Assembly (NCBI GenBank): GCA_958446785.1
Contig: CAUCXP010000044.1
Location: 1 to 9,286 of the forward strand
Direction of reading: 5' to 3'
DNA length: 9,286 bases
Source of the DNA: an uncultured Collinsella sp.
Lineage (GTDB): Bacteria; Actinomycetota; Coriobacteriia; Coriobacteriales; Coriobacteriaceae
Within the stretch, counting starts at the first letter, position 1, and each line of letters opens with the position of its first letter. The translations under genes and the position numbers were made by a program. Positions 1 to 5,514 of the stretch are shown piece after piece. The notes below the pieces were generated by a model. The model did not search any database, was not told where the DNA came from, and saw only the letters and a program-made list of their open reading frames with translations.

Positions 1-2302
1 TCATCACCGACATCCAGCGTCAGTACGTCGAGGCCGGCTGCGATGTGATCACCGCCAACACCTTTGGCGCCAACGCGCACAAGCTCGATGGCGCCGCCAC
101 CGTGGCAGATGTCTTTGCCGCCGCGGTCTCTTGCGCCAGCGCGGCCGGCGCCCACTACGTCGCCGGCGACATCGGCCCCATCGGCGCCCTGCTGCGCCCC
201 CTGGGCACCCTCAGCTTTGACGAGGCCTACGACCTCTTTGCCGAGGAAGTGCGCGCCGGCGTCGATGCGGGCGTGGACCTCTTTATTATCGAGACCATGA
301 CCGACCTTGCCGAGATCAAGGCGGCCGTCCTCGCCTGCCGAGAGAACTCCGACCTGCCCGTCTTTGCCACCATGACCTTTGAGGAAGACGGTCGCACGTT
401 CCTGGGCACGAGTCCCGAGGTGGCCGCCATCACGCTCGACGCCATCGGCGCCGACGTTTTGGGCATCAACTGCAGGGACCGGCCGAGCTCCGAGGGCTCG
501 CCGCACGTATGCTCACCGTTACGGACAAACCCGTTATGGTGCAGGCCAATGCGGGACTGCCCCACGTGGACGACGACGGTAATACCGTCTTTGACATCCA
601 GGCCCCCGAATACGCCAAAGCCGTCGCCGGCATGATTGAGGACGGCGTGAGCGTCGTGGGCGGCTGCTGCGGCACCACGCCGGCGCACATGGCCGCCTTG
701 CGCACGCTTATCGATAACCACACGCCCAGTCCGCGCCACCGCAAGCCCAGCATGTCGGTCACAAGTGCCCAGACTGTGGTGGACCTTCCCTGCGACGGCC
801 ACAAGATTGCCGTCATCGGCGAGCGCATCAATCCCACCGGCAAAAAGCGCCTGCAGCAGGCCCTGCGCGACGGCGATCTGGACTACGTGGTGAGCCAGGG
901 CATCAGCCAGCAGGAGCAGGGCGCCGACATCCTGGACGTCAACGTGGGCCTGCCCGAGATCGACGAGGTCAAGATTATCCAACAGGCCACCGAGCAGCTC
1001 CAGGGTTCCACGCTGCTGCCGTTGCAGATCGACTCCACCGACCCCGCAGCCGTCGAAGCCGCCGTGCGCCGCTACGCCGGCAAGCCCATCATCAACTCGG
1101 TCAATGGCAAGCAGCAGATCATGGATGAGATCTTTCCGTTGGTTGCCCACTACGGCACCAACGTCGTCGGCCTTACGCTCGACGAAGGCGGCATCCCCGA
1201 TACCGCCGAGGCCCGCTTCGCCATCGCCGAGCGCATCGTGGCCGAGGCCGCCCGCTACGGCATTGGCCCGGACCGCATCCTCATCGACTGCCTGGTCATG
1301 ACCGCCTCGACCAATCAACGCCAGGCCGAGCAGATCCTGCGCGCCATGTCCCTGTGCAAGGAGCGCCTGGGCGTCAAATGCGCGCTCGGCGTGTCGAACA
1401 TCAGCTTTGGCCTGCCCGCTCGCCCTCTGCTGGGTTCGGTCTTTTTGGCCGCCGCTTTTGGCGCGGGTCTGGACGCCCCCATCATGAACCCGGGCTCCAA
1501 GCGCTTTATGGATACCGTCTACAGCTATCGCGTCCTGAGCGTTGAGGACGAGGGCTCGACCGGATACATCGAGCGCTATGCCGGCTGGACCGATCCGTAT
1601 AAGATCGCCGCCAACCCGGCAGCAGCTCAGGCCGCATCGACCGACACCGTGCCCGCTGCCGGCACCGACGGCACCGACGGCAACGACGACCCGATTCGTC
1701 GCATGGTCGTCTCGGGCCGCAAAGGCGAGATCGCTGCCGAGACCGAGCGTCTGCTGGCAGACCACGACGCCATGGACCTCATCAACAATCACTTTATCCC
1801 CGCCCTCGACGAGGTTGGCGTCCTCTTTGACCAGGGCAAGTTCTTCTTGCCGCAGCTTATGGCCTCGGCCGAAGCCGCACGCGTGGGCTTCGACACCATC
1901 AAGCGCCTGATGCCCGCCGGCGAGATCGCCGACAAGGGCAAGATCTGCGTGGCCACCGTCAAGGGCGACATCCACGACATCGGTAAGAACATCGTCAAGA
2001 TGCTGCTCGATAACTACGGCTATACCGTCTTTGACCTAGGCCGCGACGTCGACCCGCAAGAGGTGCTCAAGACCGTGCGGGAGCGTGACATCAAGCTCGT
2101 CGGCCTCTCGGCGCTTATGACCACCACGGTCGTCGCCATGGAAGAGACCATCAAGTTGCTCCATGCCGAGGTTCCGGGCGTCAAGATCATCGTAGGCGGC
2201 GCCGTGCTCACCCCCGAATACGCCAAGCAGATCGGCGCGGACTACTACGCCAAGGACGCCGCCGAAAGCGCTCGTATCGCCGAAGAGGTCTTTGGGCAGT
2301 AA
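1..2302 (+). pseudogene. metH: Cobalamin-dependent methionine synthase, 5'-partial and frameshifted
   Basis: Transfers a methyl group from methyltetrahydrofolate to homocysteine through methylcobalamin, giving methionine in the cytosol. Frame 3 is open from the window edge (ITDIQRQYVEAGCDVITANTFG) and codes for the homocysteine-binding domain up to GINC (Cys codon 471-473). The frame then fails and family sequence resumes in frame 2 as GPAELRGLAARM from 476. The family expects about two residues (Ser-Leu type) between GINC and GP, but only 2 nt remain, so about 4 nt are missing. Numbered from the ATG at 509, the second frame has the other zinc ligands in GGCCGT (51-56), a pterin-binding domain (about 95-345), a low-complexity linker (370-394), the B12 cap (about 395-470) and the B12 domain (475-597). 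The B12 domain has DIHDIG, whose His489 is the cobalt ligand. It ends there: no AdoMet reactivation domain, as in short MetH proteins. The split zinc site should abolish activity unless the shift is a sequencing error or is bypassed. Confidence 0.88.
1661..1687 (+). repeat. Three 9-nt tandem repeats in the metH linker
   Basis: GGCACCGAC occurs twice and is followed by GGCAACGAC, coding for GTD-GTD-GND. It lies in the Ala/Thr/Asp-rich linker between the pterin-binding domain and the B12 cap domain. Being in frame and in a flexible linker, its copy number could vary without harming the fold. Confidence 0.8.
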
Positions 2303-2327
2303 CACAACGGAAACAACCGAGCACCAA

Positions 2328-2365
2328 AACGTGCCGCATGCGCCACTTGGCACGTGCGGCACGTT
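2328..2365. repeat. Imperfect palindrome, 18-bp arms, between metH and the UPF0210 gene
   Basis: The left arm AACGTGCCGCATGCGCCA and right arm TGGCACGTGCGGCACGTT pair with two non-Watson-Crick positions around a 2-nt CT centre. It begins 25 nt after the metH stop. No U-run follows on the + strand (GTTAGAAT), and only TTTT follows the hairpin on the - strand, so it is at best a weak intrinsic terminator. A two-fold operator or an mRNA 3'-end stabiliser fits equally well. TAGAAT at 2365-2370, overlapping the right end of the palindrome, resembles a -10 hexamer for the next gene, but no well-spaced -35 is visible. Confidence 0.7.
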
Positions 2366-2410
2366 AGAATAGAAAAGACTATGCTCGTTTTGGCAGATAG
2401 GAGCGCAAGG

Positions 2411-3775
2411 ATGGCGATCACGCCCGCAGAAATCGCGGAAACCCGCGGCATGGTTGAGGAGCAGAACCTCGACATCAGGACCATCACCATGGGTGTTTCG
2501 CTCATGGGTTGCGGTGACGAGAACCTCGACCGCATGTGCACGAAGATCTACGACCACGTGACGCACACGGCTGAGCATCTGGTCGAGACCGCCGAGAACC
2601 TCGAGCGCGAGTACGGTATCCCCATCGTCAACAAGCGCGTTTCCGTCACCCCGGTGGCCCAGATCGCCGCGTGCTGCAAGGATGAGGACCTCACCCCCAT
2701 CGCGCACGCCCTCGACCGCGCGGCCGAGACGCTCGGCATCGATTACCTGGGCGGCTTCTCCGCGCTCGTCCAGAAGGGCATCGGCGACGCCGACCGCCGC
2801 GTCATCCAGTCCATCCCCCAGGCGCTCGCCACCACGAGCCGCGTCTGCTCCAGCGTCAACGTCGCCAGCCTGCGCGCCGGTATCAACATGGATGCCGTGC
2901 TCATGGCCGCCCAGACCATCATCGATGCCGCTAAACTCACGGCCGACCAGGATTCCGTCGGCGCTTCCAAGTTTGTCTGCTTTGCCAACATGGTCGAGGA
3001 CTCCCCGTTTATGGCGGGCGCCGTCCACGGCGGTGGCGAGGCCGACGCCGTCATCAACGTAGGCGTCTCGGGCCCCGGCGTTATGGCCGCAGCCCTGGAG
3101 ACGCTGCCCGATTCCGCATCGATGATGGAAGTCGCCGAGAAGATTAAGCAGACCGCCTTTAAGATCACCCGTGCCGGCGAGCTCATGAGCCGCGAGGCCG
3201 CCCATCGTCTGGGTGTCGAGAAGGGCATTGTCGACCTGTCGCTGGCTCCCACGCCTGCCATCGGCGATTCCGTTGCCCGCATCCTCGAGATCATCGGCGT
3301 GGGCACCTGCGGTGGCCCGGGCACGACCTGCGCGCTCGCCATGCTCAACGATGCCGTCAAGAAGGGCGGCGTCATGGCCAGCTCCAGCGTGGGCGGTCTC
3401 TCGGGCGCTTTCATCCCCGTGTCCGAGGACGCCGGCATGATCGCCGCCGTCGAGGCCGGCGCGCTTTCGCTCGAGAAGCTTGAGGCCATGACCTGCGTGT
3501 GCTCCGTTGGCCTGGACATGATCGCCATCCCCGGCGACACCCCGGTCGAGACCATCGCCGGCATCATCGCCGACGAGATGGCCATCGGCGTCATCAACAA
3601 CAAGACCACGGCCGTGCGCGTGATCCCCGCCATCGGCAAGGGCGTGGGCGACTGCGTCGAGTACGGCGGCCTGTTTGGCCGTGCACCCATCATGCCGGTG
3701 AACCCCAACGCCGGCACCGTGCTTGCCCATCGCGGTGGACGCTTCCCGGCGCCGCTGAACTCGCTGAAGAACTAG
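2411..3775 (+). CDS. UPF0210 / PFL family protein (DUF711)
   Basis: A conserved cytosolic protein of 454 residues and unproven biochemical function. It is assigned to the pyruvate-formate-lyase-like fold superfamily by structure, and that label does not imply glycyl-radical activity. The start is ATG 2411, preceded by AGGAG at 2399-2403 with 7-nt spacing. An in-frame GTG at 2354 sits inside the palindrome and would add an unconserved 19 residues. Family signatures are [12 protein letters not shown] (20-31), [16 protein letters not shown] (66-81), a Cys/Gly-rich stretch [10 protein letters not shown] (about 295-305) and the C-terminal [13 protein letters not shown]. Length matches the family (about 450). 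In many bacteria the gene is preceded by a small ACT-domain gene (UPF0237); none fits in the 108 nt after metH. Recognition of the family is firm; the role is unknown. Confidence 0.93.
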   Translation: MAITPAEIAETRGMVEEQNLDIRTITMGVSLMGCGDENLDRMCTKIYDHVTHTAEHLVETAENLEREYGIPIVNKRVSVTPVAQIAACCKDEDLTPIAHALDRAAETLGIDYLGGFSALVQKGIGDADRRVIQSIPQALATTSRVCSSVNVASLRAGINMDAVLMAAQTIIDAAKLTADQDSVGASKFVCFANMVEDSPFMAGAVHGGGEADAVINVGVSGPGVMAAALETLPDSASMMEVAEKIKQTAFKITRAGELMSREAAHRLGVEKGIVDLSLAPTPAIGDSVARILEIIGVGTCGGPGTTCALAMLNDAVKKGGVMASSSVGGLSGAFIPVSEDAGMIAAVEAGALSLEKLEAMTCVCSVGLDMIAIPGDTPVETIAGIIADEMAIGVINNKTTAVRVIPAIGKGVGDCVEYGGLFGRAPIMPVNPNAGTVLAHRGGRFPAPLNSLKN

Positions 3776-3953
3776 CTGAGGGGGACTGGCGAGGAGCCCC
3801 GCCGCCGGGCGGCAGACATATAAGGTCGCCTGCTCGGACAGTCCTGACTCGCACGGAGAGCACATTAAGTGCTCTCCGGCTCGTGCGGAACTCGCGATCG
3901 ACCTTATATATTTGCCCTCCCCGGGGCTCCCGCACAACGGGACCTCAGTTGGG
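3772..3953 (+). ncRNA. Candidate rod-like structured RNA or palindromic element
   Basis: This fills the first half of the 322-nt gap after the UPF0210 gene. Four pairs of inverted repeats are nested on one axis. From outside in they are CTAGCTGAGG/CCTCAGTTGG (3772-3781 with 3944-3953, including G-U pairs), GCGaGGAGCCCCG/CGGGGCTCCCGC (3789-3801 with 3922-3933), ATATAAGGTCG/CGACCTTATAT (3818-3828 with 3899-3909, perfect), and CGCAC+GGAGAGCAC/GTGCTCTCC+GTGCG (3850-3863 with 3869-3887, loop ATTAA, one 5-nt bulge). Internal loops of 12-21 nt separate them. No promoter or U-run was found, so it may be a 3'-UTR structure, a processed RNA, or a DNA-level palindromic repeat or MITE. A 6S-like rod is one possibility on shape alone. 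No known riboswitch, SRP, RNase P or tmRNA motif is recognisable. Confidence 0.5.
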
Positions 3954-4013
3954 TTCTATCCCTTTGGCAGTCGCTTCGCTTCTGCCCTACTTTGCTGGTA
4001 TGGCGGTTTGGCG

Positions 4014-4042
4014 TTGGAACGGTTCTTTTTCTGATATATGCT
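4014..4042 (+). promoter_or_regulatory. Putative sigma-A type promoter
   Basis: TTGGAA (4014-4019) and TATGCT (4037-4042) are separated by 17 nt in a locally T-rich stretch. Transcription would begin at about 4048-4050, at the base of the terminator hairpin just downstream. Apart from this, nothing else is seen between 3954 and 4046. The -10 matches the consensus at four of six positions, so the call is tentative. Confidence 0.35.
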
Positions 4043-4046
4043 TGTT

Positions 4047-4078
4047 GCGGCTCTTCTTTTGGGAGGAGCCGCTTTTTT
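4047..4078 (+). terminator. Rho-independent terminator hairpin directly upstream of the methyltransferase gene
   Basis: GCGGCTC (4047-4053) pairs with GAGCCGC (4066-4072). The stem extends inward through TTC/GGAG-type pairs to a small T-rich loop, and six T residues follow (4073-4078). It can end transcripts from the UPF0210 gene. Only 5 nt separate its T-run from the ribosome binding site of the next gene, so it could also act as an attenuator in that gene's leader. Confidence 0.8.
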
Positions 4079-4097
4079 GTTGTGAGGGGGATGGCCC

Positions 4098-4985
4098 GTG
4101 GCTGATGGTGTAATTCAATCTGAGCTGCTTGCTGCGGATTGGAATGGCGAATGGATGCGCCTGCAGGCTGGTCGGCGGCGGGCTGATGATTCTTTTGAGT
4201 GGGATAAAAGGGCTCGGCATTTTCGGCCGCTTGAGACTGCCCCGTATGCCCGGGACTTTATGAAGCTGTTGGCGTTAAAGCCTGGTGAGTCGGTGCTGGA
4301 TATGGGGTGTGGGGCTGGGTCGATTGCTATTCCGCTTGCGCAAGACGGACATCCTGTGATTGCTGCTGACTTTTCCCCTGCCATGTTGGGCACGCTTGAT
4401 GCTGGCATTGAGTACTATGGGCTCGAGAATCGCATTACACCGCTTGAGCTTGCTTGGGATGATGATTGGGATTTGGTTGGACCGGTCGCGAAAGCGGTGG
4501 ATGTTGCCTTTGCCAGTCGGTCGGTTACGACGACCAATCTAAAAGGTGCGCTTGCCAAGCTCGACCGTACGGCTCGTCGGCGTTGTGCTGTCACGATGGT
4601 CGCCAACTCCAGCCCGCGCTATGACCTGCACTTGATGAACGCTATCGGCGCCTCGGTTACCTGCAGCAATGGCTTTGTGTACGCCTTCAACATCCTCATT
4701 CAGATGGGTGCCCTGCCGCAGGTTACATACTTTGAATCGCCTCGTCGCGATACCTTCGATAGCCTTGAGGCAGGCGTGGCGGATTTTTCCCGTATGCTCG
4801 AGCATGGCAACGAGGATAAGATCGACCGCCTGCGCGACTATATCGCTCAGCACATGATCGAAAACCCCCATGCCGGCGAGCCGGGCTCCAAGGGCGTGCC
4901 GCAGGGGCGCTATATGCTCGACCATATCCGTAAGGTTCGCTGGGCGTTTATTGTATGGGAACCGGTCTCTGAATCCCGCTCGTAG
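4098..4985 (+). CDS. Class I SAM-dependent methyltransferase
   Basis: A predicted soluble 295-residue methyltransferase of unknown substrate. The start is GTG 4098, with GAGGGGG at 4084-4090 spaced 7 nt; the ATG at 4091 runs into TGA after four codons. Residues 1-60 form an N-terminal helical lead with WDKRARHFRP. The Rossmann core follows: motif I VLDMGCGAGS (66-75, the SAM-binding glycine loop), then IAADFS with Asp91, the usual ribose-binding acidic residue, then AVDVAFASRSV (about 133-143) in the motif IV region. The C-terminal half (about 160-295) has no feature that reveals a substrate. There are no signal peptide or membrane segments. Codons are less G/C-biased than in neighbouring genes, especially in the first half, which may mean a different origin. 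The gene is flanked by a terminator and by the yhbY leader, so it appears to be a single-gene unit. Confidence 0.85.
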   Translation: MADGVIQSELLAADWNGEWMRLQAGRRRADDSFEWDKRARHFRPLETAPYARDFMKLLALKPGESVLDMGCGAGSIAIPLAQDGHPVIAADFSPAMLGTLDAGIEYYGLENRITPLELAWDDDWDLVGPVAKAVDVAFASRSVTTTNLKGALAKLDRTARRRCAVTMVANSSPRYDLHLMNAIGASVTCSNGFVYAFNILIQMGALPQVTYFESPRRDTFDSLEAGVADFSRMLEHGNEDKIDRLRDYIAQHMIENPHAGEPGSKGVPQGRYMLDHIRKVRWAFIVWEPVSESRS

Positions 4986-5102
4986 CCCGTTCACAGCCCG
5001 CACTGCCCATCACCTCGGCATCCGCATTCTTTTTGAACTGGGCAAACGCGCTCCACACCGCGCCGTTCCTGCGCTATCGTGGGACAGCTCACGTAGATTA
5101 AG

Positions 5103-5117
5103 GCCCCGTCGCGGGGC
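5103..5117 (+). promoter_or_regulatory. GC-rich leader hairpin upstream of yhbY
   Basis: GCCCCG (5103-5108) and CGGGGC (5112-5117) form a perfect 6-bp stem with a TCG loop, 26 nt before the yhbY start codon. No U-run follows, so it is not an intrinsic terminator. The upstream stretch from 4986 holds only weak promoter-like hexamers: TATCGT at 5075 and TAGATT at 5094, neither with a convincing -35. Confidence 0.4.
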
Positions 5118-5143
5118 GCCCCATACATAGAAAGCGAGAACCC

Positions 5144-5443
5144 ATGGCACTGACAGGAGCACAGGTCAAGCAGCTTCGCAGCATGGCCCATCACCTCAAC
5201 CCCGCTATCATCATCGGTAAGTCCGATGTCAACGAGGGCACCGTCGAGCAGACGGTCGCCTACCTGGAGAAGCACGAGCTCGTTAAGTGCTCCGTGCTCG
5301 ATGGCTCCAGTCTTTCCGCCCGCGAGGCCGCCGAAGAGCTCGCTGAGCGTTGCCACGCCGAGGTCGTCCAGGTCATCGGCCGCAAGTTCTCGCTGTATCG
5401 CGAGTCCTCGCGCAAGGACATTGAGAAGATCAAGCTCGTCTAA
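5144..5443 (+). CDS. yhbY: YhbY family CRM-domain RNA-binding protein
   Basis: A 99-residue single CRM-domain protein. Homologues (E. coli YhbY, Staphylococcus/Bacillus YqeI) bind pre-ribosomal particles and act in ribosome assembly. The protein fits the family end to end: LTGAQVKQLRSMAHHL (3-18), the turn IIIGKSDVNEG (about 22-32), KHELVKCSVL (about 43-52), a helical segment REAAEELAERCHAE, then the conserved VIGRKFSLYR near the C-terminus. Length is typical (about 95-105). The start is ATG 5144. The ribosome binding site is poor (GCGAGA, no clear AGGAG), which is unusual for a ribosome-associated protein. In many bacteria yhbY sits beside obg, nadD or yqeK genes; here it stands alone and ends at its own terminator. 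Confidence 0.93.
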   Translation: MALTGAQVKQLRSMAHHLNPAIIIGKSDVNEGTVEQTVAYLEKHELVKCSVLDGSSLSAREAAEELAERCHAEVVQVIGRKFSLYRESSRKDIEKIKLV

Positions 5444-5480
5444 GAGCCAATGATCCGGCGAGCGAACACATAGCAAGCTT

Positions 5481-5514
5481 ACGGGTGCCCAAGTACTTCG
5501 GACGCCCGTTTTTT
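5481..5514 (+). terminator. Rho-independent terminator of yhbY at the convergent junction
   Basis: ACGGG-TGCC (5481-5489) pairs imperfectly with GG-ACGCCCGT (5499-5509) around a short loop, followed by a T-run at 5509-5514. The last bases of the run overlap the stop codon of the convergent regulator gene (TAA read from 5515 to 5513 on the - strand). The - strand copy of the hairpin has no U-run after it, so it serves yhbY best. Confidence 0.85.

Noticed and set aside
227..1975. Long open frame on the - strand (582 codons) opposite metH
   Set aside because: It mirrors the G/C-biased codons of metH. The translation is low-complexity Gly/Ala/Asp/His with no recognisable domain, while the + strand is clearly conserved.
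2354..2410. Upstream GTG start for the UPF0210 protein
   Set aside because: It would begin inside the palindrome and add residues not seen in the family; the ATG at 2411 has a well-placed AGGAG.
3829..3860. Possible cobalamin riboswitch: the - strand contains AGTCAGGA, part of the B12-box consensus
   Set aside because: The rest of the B12 box and the upstream conserved blocks are absent, and no B12-related gene lies downstream on that strand.
2036..3937. Long - strand frame (633 codons) opposite the UPF0210 gene and the palindromic region
   Set aside because: Shadow frame caused by codon bias. It crosses metH, the gap and the hairpin element and contains no domain.
3939..3965. Possible tRNA T-arm (GGTTCTATCC)
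   Set aside because: The loop deviates from the TTCRANY consensus and no D-arm, anticodon arm or acceptor stem can be drawn around it.
4991..5476. - strand frame of 161 codons opposite yhbY
   Set aside because: It is antisense to a clear YhbY homologue, has no ribosome binding site of note and no recognisable motif.
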